Assembly (NCBI RefSeq): GCF_027943255.1
Contig: NC_072892.1
Span: 19,057,792 to 19,121,791, forward strand
DNA: 64,000 nucleotides
Direction of reading: 5' to 3'
Origin: Anastrepha obliqua
Lineage: Eukaryota; Arthropoda; Insecta; Diptera; Tephritidae
Under the pieces are notes generated by a model, which was not told the origin of the DNA, searched no databases, and worked only from the letters and a program-made list of their open reading frames with translations. The stretch's first letter is position 1; each line of letters begins with the position of its first letter. This document shows, piece after piece, positions 23,640 through 36,502 of the stretch. The translations under genes and the position numbers were made by a program.

Positions 23640-25970
23640 ATGGCACTATAAGGCAACTTTTTGGAATTATTTTATACTGTAATAAGAACATTCACAAAGG
23701 GACTTGGACAATCCCTGGAACCTCCTTATCCAATCAAATTGACCATGTTTTAATATCGAGACGGTGGGAATCCTCAATAGCAGACGTTCACTCATGCCGC
23801 AGTGCAAATATTGATAGCGATCAATTTCTAGTAAAAATAAATTTTAATCATCGCATAACCATGCACAAGCAAGAAAAAGGCTTAACGAGACCAAAAGGGA
23901 ACACAAGACAACTTGCACACCCTACAAATTCCAAAATATTTCAAAACTTATTTCTGCACCAGTATGAGCCGCACGCCCAAAATGAAAATATCGATGCAGA
24001 GTGGGAGAATATAAAACTCTCTTTTAATAACGCCGCTACTGAAAACATAGGAAAGCTGACTAAAACAGAAAACAATAAATGGTTCGACGCTGAATGCGCC
24101 CAGGCAATAGCTAAGAAAAATGAAGCTCGGCAAAGAATGCTAAGAAGGCCCACCAGAGCAAGTAAAGAGGCATATAAAGCCGAGAAAATTGTCGCCACTA
24201 AATTATGCCGCGCCAAGAGAAAGCAGTCGCAAAAGAGGGAACTTAAACAACTCGCTACGGATTATCACACCAAAGACATTAGAAAATTTTACAAGCGTGT
24301 CAAACAACGAACAAAAGACTTTCTGCCTCGTCTTAGCATCTGTAAGGAAAAAAACGGAGTTATATTATCTGAAGAAAGTAGCGTTATCGAACGGTGGAAG
24401 GAATTCTTTTCAGATCTATATAACCCCGTTACAGCAAGCGCATCATCTCTCATAAACTTTACGCCCGACAATAATGCGGCGGAGCCGGAACCAACCTTGA
24501 TGTAACTTGATAAAGCTTTTACTCATATGAGTAACAATAAGGCTCCTGGGGAAGATGGCATTCCCATAGAGCTGCTGAAGTACCTCGACGACAACGGACG
24601 TCAAGTTCTGCTACACCTCTTTTTAAGAATATGGCACCGAGGCAGCATTTCGGAAGCATGACGTGTAGGGTTGGTAACTCCTATTCACAAAAATGGAGAC
24701 AAAAACATATAAAATCTTTTCTCGAATCCTGGCATCCCGGCTAACTGCGGAAGCAGAAAAATTTTTGCGCGAATACCAAGACGGATTTCGCCCAGGTCGA
24801 TCAACAACAGGTCAAATCTTTATGTTAAAGCAAAATCTTGAAAAATGTTATGAATGTTCGTCGATTTCAAACAAGCCTTTGATAGTATCCTCCGAGACAA
24901 ATTCCCAGAAGCGCTCTCCAACTTGGGTATCAGCGACAAACTTATTCAGCTGGTCATGGCAACACTAACTAACACCACTGGAAAAGTAATTGTACAACAA
25001 GCAGTGTCAAAGCCCTTCGAAATCTCCTGTGGCGTAAAACAAGGCGACGCGCTTTCCACATCTTTATTTAATCTCCTTCTTCACTATGCGATAAAAAACG
25101 AAGTGAAGTTTGGAAACCTTTTTAGTCGCTCAGGAATAACAATCGCGTACGCGGATGATATCGCAATAGTGGCAAGGAACAAAAGATATCTCATTGAAAT
25201 ATTGAATTTCGTGCCAAATCAGTAGGCCTTAGAATAAATGAAGGCAAAACTAAATATCTGAAGGTCTCCCGCAGCGAAGAAAGACGAAGTCCTGAAAACA
25301 TCCAAATCGGGACATTAACCTTTGAAGATGTTCCACACTTCAAATATTTGGGAGTGTTCATTAAAAAAGGACAACAGTAGTCACGACGACATACAAGACA
25401 GAATATTGGCAGCAAACAAAGCATATTACGCTCACACAAAATTGATGAAGTCCAAACTGCTCAACGGTAATGTAAATTCCGCCTCTACCAGTCAATAATA
25501 CTATCGGTGCTGTCCTACGGCTGCGAGTGCTGGACATTGACAAGCAAAGACGAAAGTAGCTTAAGAGTTTTCGAACGAAAAGTACTCCGAAGGGTGTTTG
25601 GCCCCATGCGCTGCAACGATGGAACGTACCTAATACGCTACAACGATGAGTTGCTAAACTTATGCCTTATGGGAGAAGACGTCGTGAAATACATTAAATC
25701 CTAAAGGCTTCGATGGTTAGGGCACACTGTGCACATGGAAGGCAGCCGCCCCCAAAAATCTTTTTTATCAACGAATTGTCTAATAACCTGAGCCCGAGGA
25801 CGTCCAAGGATACCCTGGCTTGACCAAGCCATAGCCGACCTGAAAAAGCTACGAGTTAGGAGCTGGAGATCTGTTGCTATGAACCGTGCAGATTGGAAGA
25901 GGATCGTGGATGAAGCTTAAGTTCACCCTGTGCTGTAATCGCTACCTGATGATGGTGATGATAATAAAAA
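23640..25970 (+). pseudogene. RTE-like LINE, near full ORF2 with stops and frameshifts
   Basis: The endonuclease end reads GTWTIPGTSLSNQIDHVLISRR and DSDQFLVKI, where the expected catalytic His of SDH is Gln. A linker frame (23861-24505) follows. The RT domain gives NNKAPGEDGIPIELLK, IHKNGDK, EYQDGFRPGRSTTGQIF, VDFKQAFDSILRDKF, SCGVKQGDALSTSLFN and ITIAYADDIAIVAR (25143-25184). The C-terminus has KYLGVFIKK, LSYGCECWTLT, RVFGPMRCNDG and RLRWLGHTVHMEG, and ends at 25918-25920. Several stops break it (near 24503, 24660, 24705 and 25220). The motif style fits RTE-clade elements. It is dead. Confidence 0.85.
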
Positions 25971-25973
25971 AAG

Positions 25974-26071
25974 TTGTGGAACAACATTAAGACGCACACC
26001 ACAAATAGGAGGTGGAGTTCGGCCAAACGGCTAACAGAAGTGTCACCGCCAATTATTTATTTTATTTTTTA
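25974..26071 (+). repeat. SINE 3' fragment
   Basis: It begins TTGTGGAACAACATTAAGAC and runs through CACCACAAATAGGAGG to the A/T-rich tail, matching the 3' third of the complete SINE at 43550-43867. The tRNA-like head is missing. Confidence 0.75.
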
Positions 26072-26630
26072 ATAAGAAAAGTGGGTGTAGGTAGTTAATT
26101 TTTAGATGCATACCAGGCTAAAACAAAAACCAAAATATATAATTTGAAAATATTTCAAAAATTTCTTTTTAAATTTTTATTCTAGTCTTTAATTTGTTCA
26201 CCACAAATACCAACAGGTTTGCAATTGCTTTGATTTTAGAGCCTTTTGCTCTCAACTGAGCTGCCTTCTTTCTACTTTCTGAATTCTTAGCCATCACTGG
26301 CTTTCCATTTTCTTATTAATTAAAGACAGCTGCTTTCAAAATTTGGGGGCTCGAAACAGACTTTAGTATAGATCTGCTTTATAGACTTTTTTTCTCAAAC
26401 AATTTTGTAGATTCGGAATCTGCCAGCAACGATGTCAGAAAAACCGAGCCATGCGAACTACCCCGTCCTAATGCATGTAAATGGGCGTATATGTGCCTTA
26501 TAGGCTCCCAAACTGATTAACCGATTTCGCTGAAATTGCAGTGAGTTATATTGAGTGAGCCTTGTAGAGGTTTGGATCAGCAAGCGCATATATTGGTGAC
26601 ATGAAAATAAATATATACCAAATTACTCGG
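26072..26630. other. Spacer; weak transposase-like minus frame
   Basis: The minus strand near 26295-26190 reads AKNSESRKKAAQLRAKGSK, basic text that could be a transposase N-terminus, but I cannot assign a family. The rest is unrecognised. Confidence 0.3.
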
Positions 26631-27770
26631 CAGAATACAAAGATCAGCCTGTGCAATAACGGTCGGTGCAATCAGATCATGTCCTAGAGAGGCTCTCAGT
26701 GCACTGACACATGTTATTCCAATAGACCTATATATTAAGAAAACGGCAACCATGAGTGCATTTAGGTTAAATGAAGCGGGTCGCTGGAAAGAAAAAACGT
26801 ATGGTCGCGCAAGTCTATTATTGCGACAAACTCAGTTAATCTCGGTGAGAACTGACTACATCGTCCCGACGGTAACATTCAATAGGAATTTTTCCACTCT
26901 CTAGGGAATAATGGAATAAGGGATTCTCTCTAAACAACTTCGACACTACAGTCTATACAAATGGCAGTAAAATGGACGGTGGTGTTGAGAAATCGAGAAA
27001 TCTGTGCATCTCCCTAATACCAGCAGTGTCTTCCAGGCGGAAGTACTGACAATTGGCGAAGCTTTTAGGCTACTAATCGCAGATTTCTCTTTTAAGGGCA
27101 ATATCGCTATTCTTTCGGATAGCCAAGCTGCAATCCAGGCACTGGACCCATCTATAACAACCTCTAAAGTGGTGGAGCAAAGTAGGAATAGCCTCACCAC
27201 CTTGAGTGAAAACCATAAAGTAACCTTAATGTGGGTCCCGGGACATCGGAACATTGAAGGTAACGAAAAAGCATATGAACTGGCAAGAGGAGGATCTGCC
27301 GTGAGTAACGCTATTACAGAATCGGTATTCACTCCATTAGGTGCAGTCAATAATACCTATAATTTCCCTAAAATACCTCCGAATCGCAGATTGTAGATGG
27401 AAAGACCTGACGAAATGAAAAATTAGCAGAACGTTATTGCCCACCTACAACCTCAAGCAATCGTCGGCTTTAATAAGCAAACGACGGGACGTCTGAAGAC
27501 TAACGACAGTCATAACTGGCTTTTGGTCTATCGGAAAACAAGAAGCCAAAATGTGTATCCCTCACAACACGTACTGTCACAGTTGTAAACAACCGGAGAA
27601 AAAGGAAACAAACTTCCACTTCCTCTCTGAATGTCCTGCCCGATGGAAGGACAGAATGTTAACCCTGGGCCGAGAGTCTCGAACAACTCCCTGACTTAGA
27701 CGTCAACAACCTAATAAGGTTCTTAAACCGCACAGACTGGATATGGTTATGCTGTAAATAACCGTTAACG
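26630..27770 (+). pseudogene. Non-LTR retrotransposon RNase H fragment
   Basis: The + strand reads a post-RT linker (IDLYIKKTATMSAFRLNEAG), then the RNase H core SSVFQAEVLTIGEAFRLL (Glu), AILSDSQAAIQALDPS (Asp) and VTLMWVPGHRNIEGNEKAYELA (27004-27396), then a degraded zinc-knuckle-like tail near 27560-27720. The first RNase H Asp region (26960-27000) is frameshifted. It is a different lineage from the fragments at 5340 and 9990. Confidence 0.8.
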
Positions 27771-27850
27771 TAGTTGGTAACGAGGATGTGGCAACAAAAT
27801 GGTGCGGAGTGCTAGTTGGATTCAGGAAGAATCAACACTTTAACCAACCA

Positions 27851-28005
27851 ACACTTCAGTTAGGTATTTGGCCGAGCTTCTCCTCCTATTTGTGGAGTGT
27901 TGCTTGATGTTGTTCCACAAATGGAGGAACCTACAGTTTTAAACCGACTCTGAACGGCAAATGGTTCTTATGAAGAGCTTTTTCATTGGCGAGACAAAAA
28001 CAATG
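27851..28005 (-). repeat. SINE fragment
   Basis: Minus-strand copy of the SINE body: GGCCGAGCTTCTCCTCCTAT and GTTGTTCCACAAATGGAGG. The tRNA-like head is missing. Confidence 0.75.
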
Positions 28006-28433
28006 AATGGATGGTTGGCGGAATTAAATGGTAGTTTAATATACTAAGTTTGAATCAAAGACATCTCCCTACAAAAACCCAATGCAACAGTCAAAAAACT
28101 AATAGAATTGCTCTGAAATTTATTGTCTGAATCATTAAGTTCGGTTCAGCATGAAATTGTTGTAGTACTAATTCGACTTCCGGATAGTTTTTTCTTCACT
28201 GCGAAAGCCAAGGGTGAACCTTCATTCAGATAGCGCCAATTAAGCTGAGGATGTCATCTAGTGGATTAGTGGAGAAATGAGAGACCTGTTAATCTCATGC
28301 TCGTTTTCGCAAATATTGCACAAAAAATCCGAATCGAAATTTATTCGGAAAGGAAAATACAGATTTTTGCATTTGAAAAGATATTTCCAAAATTTGAAAA
28401 TCATTCAAAGGTAAAAATATTTCTGTAAAACTA

Positions 28434-29691
28434 TTGGGTTGGAAAGAAATTGCCGATTTTTTAAAAGAAAGTAAATAAATTTTTATATTAAACATAGAAT
28501 GAACTTTAGTCAATAATATATTTTCGATTTTTGCCATCTTTCCGGCAAATTCATTATTCCGCGCTCATAGAACTTCTGGCCTTTATTTGCAAAAAACTAA
28601 ACCAAGTGCGATTTTTTAGCCTCGTCATTGCCGAAAGTTTTACCATTTAAGGAGTACTGCAAAGACCGAAACAAATGGTAGACTGACCGTGCAAGGACAG
28701 GACTATATGGTGGATGCCACAAAAGTTCCCGGTCAAGCTCTCTCAGTTTTTGGCGAGTGACCCAAGATTTTAGACCGCGTTGTTCTAATGAAATATGACA
28801 CCTTTACGATTGATCAATTCTGGTCGCTTCTCGTTGATGGCTGTATTCAATTTTTTCAATTGTTGGCAGTAGACATCCGAATCAATCGTTTGGTTCCTCT
28901 GAAGTAGCTCAAAAAATATACCACACCCTTCCAGTCTCACCAAACTGACAGCATAATTTTCTTTTGGTGAATATCAGCCTTTGAAGTGGTTTGTGGCGTT
29001 TCATCATGATTGGATCAGTATCATTTTCGATTGAGGTTATTGTAAACAATCCATTTTTCATCACCAGTGATAATCCGCTTCAAAAACAGATCGACTTAAT
29101 TGCGTTTAAGCTGCATATCAGAAGCGTTGATTCGGTTTGCTAAATGAATTTCTTTCAATTCATGTGGTACACAAATATCAAGCTTTCACACCAGTTCAGG
29201 ACTCTTTATATGCTCGTGAGCGGTTGATTTTCGTATATTTAACTTCTCTTCAATCTCACGCAAAGTTACATGACGATCCAATTCGATTAAAGCCTTGATA
29301 ACGTCTTCATCGACATCACTTGGCCAACCTGAACGTGGCTCATCTTTAAGTGAAAAATCTCTAGTACGGAATTTGATAAACCAATTTCGATACTGTCTTT
29401 CTTTTAAGACTTTATCACCATACAAATCACGCAACTTTTTAGCAATCTTCTTTGCGCTTTTTCCTTTATGGAAATAATAAAGTAAAATATGACGAAGATG
29501 CCTTTTTATGGGCTGCTTATTAAAATTGACCACAAACAAATAAATATAAACAAAATTACGCGCACTTTTTTTCTAAAGCAAACTAAAAGTGCCAGCTAAC
29601 AGCTGTCAAAAGAAAAAATTAAAATAAATACTCACAAGCTGTTCAAAACAATTATCAACGCCGTCTAACCCAATATCTCCGGACAACCCAA
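28434..29691 (-). pseudogene. Mariner transposase with stops, inside unit 1
   Basis: The ends begin TTGGGTTGG (after TA at 28432) and, reversed, TTGGGTTGTCCGGA (TA at 29692). The minus strand has an intact N-terminal frame (29539-29186) with helix-turn-helix regions HLRHILLYYFHKGKSAKKIA and HVTLREIEEKLNIRKSTAHEH. Degraded catalytic text follows: ITGDEKWIVYNN (first Asp), VWWDWKGVVYFELL, and the region of the second Asp carrying a stop. It is not functional. Confidence 0.85.
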
Positions 29692-30779
29692 TATTTACAT
29701 CAAATTCTTAGAATAACAAACCAGATCACAAAAATGTATTTTCAAAAATATCTCAATTCCAGCGCTGCTTAGCAGGTTGGCAATCAAATTCCAAACATTC
29801 CTCTGTGTGTGGCAAAAGTTTCATGAAAATTGGAGGTGATTTAGTACCTAACAAATACACCACACAAAAACAGCACCACTACGCACTGAGTTTAACTGAT
29901 AATAAAAATCTGTATACATTTTATTTATTTATATACAAATACTTTCGATTGTTAAAATGCGGGAAGTCGGAACATTTTTGTATTGCTAACAAATTATGGC
30001 GTATGCGTTAGTTTAATAGCTGTTTAGTATTGAAAATCTCACGCGCGTGTGTCAGCAGTCGCGATGTAACTAGTTTGTTATATTTGTGGCGAGCTCTAAA
30101 TCAAAACAAAAAAAAAAAAAAATACCAGTCTAACGGTTAGACTCGATAGAAGTGAAACCTTCCGTAAAACAAACTGAGAGAGAATAAGACGAAAGCAGCA
30201 TTAGGAGCGGGATAATTATAGGTTCATTATAATATTGCTATAAAGTTCATATTTTATTTTCTTCATTTTATCATTATTCATCCCCAATGTTTTCAATTTC
30301 AACAAATGATACGAGTGGCTTATGATAGATAAAATACGATACAAATGCTTTGGTTTCGATGTTGTCAAAAAAAAATACCCAAACGGACCGAAGAAACAGA
30401 CTTACAAATTTCTTCCATTTTCGTCTACTTGTATTCATATAAAAATTTATGTCTCTTTCCACCAAAGCTAAATGTATTTGTATATTTCTTCTTGTATTTA
30501 TTCAAGGCCGAAATCCCGGCGGTACTGTAATACCGGGTTAACCCGTGGCAGAGAAGGAGCAAGCCCCTAAAACACTCCGCCCATTTCCAAAAATCAGTTT
30601 AACATTTGTTGTCCTCCGATGGAGGATCTATCAAATGTTAAGCTGATAAGAACAGATACCACACTACCTAGTCAATAGATTTTAAATAATAAACCTAATA
30701 AACCTTTTGAGAATTACACGCTCACAAAAATTATTTATATCAACATACATATAATATAACGCTTCGTAACTAAATAACT

Positions 30780-30880
30780 TTTAGGCCATCAACGACAGCA
30801 TGGCGCGGTAGCCGAACGACTAGCAATGTGAGCTTCCGATCCAAAATCCTTGGTTCGAATCACAAGAAAAAATAAAAGTT
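30780..30880 (+). repeat. tRNA-like sequence (A and B boxes), unit 1
   Basis: GCGCGGTAGCCGAACGACTA resembles a pol III A box and GGTTCGAATC is a consensus B box about 45 bp on. It resembles the head of the SINE at 43550 but lacks the SINE body. It could be a short SINE or a decayed tRNA. A cloverleaf is not evident. Confidence 0.5.
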
Positions 30881-31524
30881 ATTTTTATTTAGTTCGTCGC
30901 TACGTTTATATCAACATATAATATAACGCTTCGTAGACAAGGTGGTCGCTTTTTCGTTTCACTTTTCCTCAAATCACTCCCAACGATTCTAAAGAAGTTT
31001 TCACTTCAAAAACATTTTCTGACTTAATAAAAGTGAGCTCCAGCTTTTAGTGTGAAATAAGAAATTAAGATAAATCAGGGGTTTTAAGCTGGTTAAATTT
31101 GAATAGCTGGTCTAAGGCAAAAATTACAAAAAATGGACTGAGCCGTTGTGGGGCGAAAAATATTATTAGGTGCGCAATTAAGTTCTCGCTGTTTTTTTTA
31201 TGAAAATACAACTTTATTCTGAAAAACTGGTTACACGTGAATCATTGAAAGTATTGCCCATCGCTGGCTACTACTTTTTCCCATTTTCACTGCGAAAGCC
31301 AAGGGTGAACCTTCATTCAGATAGCGCCAATTAAGCTGAGGATGTCATCTAGTGGATTAGTGGAGAAATGAGAGACCTGTTAATCTCATGCTCGTTTTCG
31401 CAAATATTGCACAAAAAATCCGAATCGAAATTTATTCGGAAAGGAAAATACAGATTTTTGCATTTGAAAAGATATTTCCAAAATTTGAAAATCATTCAAA
31501 GGTAAAAATATTTCTGTAAAACTA

Positions 31525-32782
31525 TTGGGTTGGAAAGAAATTGCCGATTTTTTAAAAGAAAGTAAATAAATTTTTATATTAAACATAGAATGAACTTTAG
31601 TCAATAATATATTTTCGATTTTTGCCATCTTTCCGGCAAATTCATTATTCCGCGCTCATAGAACTTCTGGCCTTTATTTGCAAAAAACTAAACCAAGTGC
31701 GATTTTTTAGCCTCGTCATTGCCGAAAGTTTTACCATTTAAGGAGTACTGCAAAGACCGAAACAAATGGTAGACTGACCGTGCAAGGACAGGACTATATG
31801 GTGGATGCCACAAAAGTTCCCGGTCAAGCTCTCTCAGTTTTTGGCGAGTGACCCAAGATTTTAGACCGCGTTGTTCTAATGAAATATGACACCTTTACGA
31901 TTGATCAATTCTGGTCGCTTCTCGTTGATGGCTGTATTCAATTTTTTCAATTGTTGGCAGTAGACATCCGAATCAATCGTTTGGTTCCTCTGAAGTAGCT
32001 CAAAAAATATACCACACCCTTCCAGTCTCACCAAACTGACAGCATAATTTTCTTTTGGTGAATATCAGCCTTTGAAGTGGTTTGTGGCGTTTCATCATGA
32101 TTGGATCAGTATCATTTTCGATTGAGGTTATTGTAAACAATCCATTTTTCATCACCAGTGATAATCCGCTTCAAAAACAGATCGACTTAATTGCGTTTAA
32201 GCTGCATATCAGAAGCGTTGATTCGGTTTGCTAAATGAATTTCTTTCAATTCATGTGGTACACAAATATCAAGCTTTCACACCAGTTCAGGACTCTTTAT
32301 ATGCTCGTGAGCGGTTGATTTTCGTATATTTAACTTCTCTTCAATCTCACGCAAAGTTACATGACGATCCAATTCGATTAAAGCCTTGATAACGTCTTCA
32401 TCGACATCACTTGGCCAACCTGAACGTGGCTCATCTTTAAGTGAAAAATCTCTAGTACGGAATTTGATAAACCAATTTCGATACTGTCTTTCTTTTAAGA
32501 CTTTATCACCATACAAATCACGCAACTTTTTAGCAATCTTCTTTGCGCTTTTTCCTTTATGGAAATAATAAAGTAAAATATGACGAAGATGCCTTTTTAT
32601 GGGCTGCTTATTAAAATTGACCACAAACAAATAAATATAAACAAAATTACGCGCACTTTTTTTCTAAAGCAAACTAAAAGTGCCAGCTAACAGCTGTCAA
32701 AAGAAAAAATTAAAATAAATACTCACAAGCTGTTCAAAACAATTATCAACGCCGTCTAACCCAATATCTCCGGACAACCCAA
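31525..32782 (-). pseudogene. Mariner transposase with stops, inside unit 2
   Basis: Exact counterpart of 28434-29691, shifted by 3,091 bp, with the same N-terminal frame (32630-32277) and the same disabling stops. Confidence 0.85.
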
Positions 32783-33870
32783 TATTTACATCAAATTCTT
32801 AGAATAACAAACCAGATCACAAAAATGTATTTTCAAAAATATCTCAATTCCAGCGCTGCTTAGCAGGTTGGCAATCAAATTCCAAACATTCCTCTGTGTG
32901 TGGCAAAAGTTTCATGAAAATTGGAGGTGATTTAGTACCTAACAAATACACCACACAAAAACAGCACCACTACGCACTGAGTTTAACTGATAATAAAAAT
33001 CTGTATACATTTTATTTATTTATATACAAATACTTTCGATTGTTAAAATGCGGGAAGTCGGAACATTTTTGTATTGCTAACAAATTATGGCGTATGCGTT
33101 AGTTTAATAGCTGTTTAGTATTGAAAATCTCACGCGCGTGTGTCAGCAGTCGCGATGTAACTAGTTTGTTATATTTGTGGCGAGCTCTAAATCAAAACAA
33201 AAAAAAAAAAAAATACCAGTCTAACGGTTAGACTCGATAGAAGTGAAACCTTCCGTAAAACAAACTGAGAGAGAATAAGACGAAAGCAGCATTAGGAGCG
33301 GGATAATTATAGGTTCATTATAATATTGCTATAAAGTTCATATTTTATTTTCTTCATTTTATCATTATTCATCCCCAATGTTTTCAATTTCAACAAATGA
33401 TACGAGTGGCTTATGATAGATAAAATACGATACAAATGCTTTGGTTTCGATGTTGTCAAAAAAAAATACCCAAACGGACCGAAGAAACAGACTTACAAAT
33501 TTCTTCCATTTTCGTCTACTTGTATTCATATAAAAATTTATGTCTCTTTCCACCAAAGCTAAATGTATTTGTATATTTCTTCTTGTATTTATTCAAGGCC
33601 GAAATCCCGGCGGTACTGTAATACCGGGTTAACCCGTGGCAGAGAAGGAGCAAGCCCCTAAAACACTCCGCCCATTTCCAAAAATCAGTTTAACATTTGT
33701 TGTCCTCCGATGGAGGATCTATCAAATGTTAAGCTGATAAGAACAGATACCACACTACCTAGTCAATAGATTTTAAATAATAAACCTAATAAACCTTTTG
33801 AGAATTACACGCTCACAAAAATTATTTATATCAACATACATATAATATAACGCTTCGTAACTAAATAACT

Positions 33871-33971
33871 TTTAGGCCATCAACGACAGCATGGCGCGGT
33901 AGCCGAACGACTAGCAATGTGAGCTTCCGATCCAAAATCCTTGGTTCGAATCACAAGAAAAAATAAAAGTT
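33871..33971 (+). repeat. tRNA-like sequence (A and B boxes), unit 2
   Basis: Identical counterpart of the sequence at 30780-30880. Confidence 0.5.
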
Positions 33972-34256
33972 ATTTTTATTTAGTTCGTCGCTACGTTTAT
34001 ATCAACATATAATATAACGCTTCGTAGACAAGGTGGTCGCTTTTTCGTTTCACTTTTCCTCAAATCACTCCCAACGATTCTAAAGAAGTTTTCACTTCAA
34101 AAACATTTTCTGACTTAATAAAAGTGAGCTCCAGCTTTTAGTGTGAAATAAGAAATTAAGATAAATCAGGGGTTTTAAGCTGGTTAAATTTGAATAGCTG
34201 GTCTAAGGCAAAAATTACAAAAAATGGACTGAGCCGTTGTGGGGCGAAAAATATTA

Positions 34257-35400
34257 TTAGGTGCGCAATTAAGTTCTCGCTGTTTTTTTTATGAAAATAC
34301 AACTTTATTCTGAAAAACTGGTTACACGTGAATCATTGAAAGTATTGCCCATCGCTGGCTACTACTTTTTCCCATATTTCTGGTAGATCTCGTATACCGT
34401 CGTGGTAAAACTGTTCATCTTTTGAGGCTATCCACGGATCAAGCCATTTTTTGATGTCTTCATACGAATGGAACTGCTCGTCAGCTAGACCATGTGCCAT
34501 CGATCGGTACAGGTGATAATTGGGCGGAGAATATGGCGGGTGGGGTGGGATTTCCCATTTCAGTGTTTCCAGGTAGGTTTTAGCGGGTTTGACAACATGA
34601 GGCCGAGCGTTGTCATGCTATAGAATCACTTTTTAATGCCTCTCCGCGTATTGTGGCCGCTTCTTGCACAGTGCTCGGCTCAATCGCATCAATTGAAGCC
34701 GATACCGATTCCCAGTGATGGTTTCGCTTGGTTTGAACAGTTCATAATAAATAACACTAACTTGGTCCCACCAAATACATAGCATAACCTACGCAGCGAG
34801 AATATTCGGCCGAGGCGACGGCGTAGAAGCATGACCGGGTGGTCCCCATAACTTTCTTTTCTTTGGATTGCTGTGATGAATCCATTTTTCATCACCCGTC
34901 ACGATGCGAAGATGCGATGAAGAAAACCCTTCCTTTTTTGCCGCTGGAGCAGTTGTTCACAGGCGACACAGGCGAAAAAACGACCTTCAACATCCCTTGG
35001 TTTTAACTCATAAGAAACCCAAGTCCCCTGCATGCAATCGCTTAGAAATGGATTGGCTTGGTAACTCATAAACTCCTTATACTGAAGCAAGCTCTTCTTG
35101 CGTTTGACACGGATCCTCATTGAGCAATGCCTCCAGCCTCCAATTCAGAGTCTTCGAAGGTTTTTGGCCTTCCTACACGCGGAGGGTCATCAATATTAAA
35201 ATCACCGTCTTTGAAGCGATGGAACCAATTTCGGTACGTTGTTTCACTTAAAGCAGCATCTCCATAAACTTTTTATAGTTCGCGTCGCGCTTCAGCCGCC
35301 GTTTTTATGCGGCACGAATTAATGCAATTTTTGTTTCTTTCGTTCATTTCATTTTATTTTATTTTGAATTATTATTTTGAATATTGATTAATGCTCCTGA
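34257..35400 (-). pseudogene. Mariner (rosa-like ends) transposase relic
   Basis: The right-hand terminal repeat begins TTAGGTGCGCAATTAAGTTC after TA at 34255-34256. Read on the minus strand from about 35340: N-terminal YGDAALSETTYRNWFHRFKDGDF, later MKNGFITAIQRKES for the first Asp area, HPPYSP, and a clean C-terminus SMAHGLADEQFHSYEDIKKW to VASDGQYF. Frameshifts are many. The last 127 bp of the element also lie at the end of duplication unit 1 (31166-31285). Confidence 0.8.
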
Positions 35401-35614
35401 GTCCAAAAAAGAGGTGGTTACATTACTTCCTTTTTCTTAAATTATATTATTAGCCCCACTTAACGATGCATAAATAACAGTCGAATAGAAATCACATCCA
35501 GTGTACAATTGAATAAAATCTATTATAAAATGTACATATGTATGTACGTATATTTCGTATTCCTCAATAAAATTTTAGATGGCTTCGATTAAAAAGTGTA
35601 ATATACCTTCTGTT

Positions 35615-36335
35615 AAAAAAGGACCGGGGATTGTTCAATAAAAAGTAAAATGATTGTTTAATCATCAAAATTTATTTTGTCGCCTTCAAAATAATCTCCA
35701 TTTGAAGTAATACACACATGCCAACGATTAATCCAGTCATCAAAACACCTTTTAAATGCGATTGAAGAGATCTTCTTCAGTTCCTTCAGCGAATTCTCCT
35801 TAATGTCCCCTGTCGTCTCAAAGCGACGTCCGCCGAGTGGCAACTTAAGTTTTGGGAAAAGGAAAAAGTCAGAGGTGGCTAAGTGCGGTGAATATGGTGG
35901 TGGTTCGATGATATTTGTCGAGTTTTTGGCCAAAAAAGTGTTTACAATATGAGCCTTATGAGGCGGTGCGTTCTCATGGTGCACGCACCTACGTAGATTC
36001 TCTCTCAAACGCGCATAAATTCCAAATAATATTCTTTATTTACCTTAGAACGATTTGGAATGAATTCCTACGGCACAACACCTTGATAATCAAAGAAAAC
36101 GAGTAGCATGACTTTTACTTTTGACTGACTTTGACGTGGTTTTTTGGGTTTCGGCTCATGTGGATAGCGCCATTCAGCCGCCTGTTAACTGGTTTGCATG
36201 TCAAACTCATATGTCCACGTCTGATCACCTGTTATGATGCGATGATGTGCTGGATAAACGTTGGGTCCGAATTCACTTGCTCCAGCCTGTCTTCAGCCAC
36301 CTTCCTCCGATGAACTTTTTGAAGGAAATTCAACT
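35615..36335 (-). pseudogene. Mariner transposase C-terminal part
   Basis: The minus strand has a frame at 36008-35658 with HHENAPPHKAHIVNTFLA (second Asp position is Glu here), PPPYSPHLATSDFFLFPKLKLPL (third Asp) and CITSNGDYFEGDKINFDD. Upstream (36300-36060) GDQTWTYEFDMQTS and KVMLLVFFDYQGVV are in other frames. The N-terminal half is absent. Confidence 0.8.
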
Positions 36336-36502
36336 CACATCCACATTATCTTAAATTATTTGTATTTAATGTAATTTTCACAATATCGACAAAAATAAAC
36401 CTTTACATAGTGGATGTAATTTCAACGTTATACGAAATTTATTTAGTGAAATTAATTATGAAAGTGGTCTAAGTTAAACATTTAATGAAATTACATATAA
36501 GG

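Larger units (their letters stand above)
28195..31285. repeat. 3,091-bp tandem direct repeat, unit 1
   Basis: The segment starting TTCACTGCGAAAGCC recurs 3,091 bp later (31286). Every stretch I compared, including a 15-A run and five frames on both strands, is identical. It contains a mariner (28434-29691), A/T-rich sequence, a tRNA-like sequence (30796-30870), and the first 127 bp of another mariner at its right end. Confidence 0.95.
31286..34375. repeat. 3,091-bp tandem direct repeat, unit 2
   Basis: Same content as unit 1, ending within one base of the full unit. On the right it continues without a break into the rest of the mariner that is cut short at the end of unit 1. So unit 2 plus its right flank shows the ancestral arrangement. 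Confidence 0.95.
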
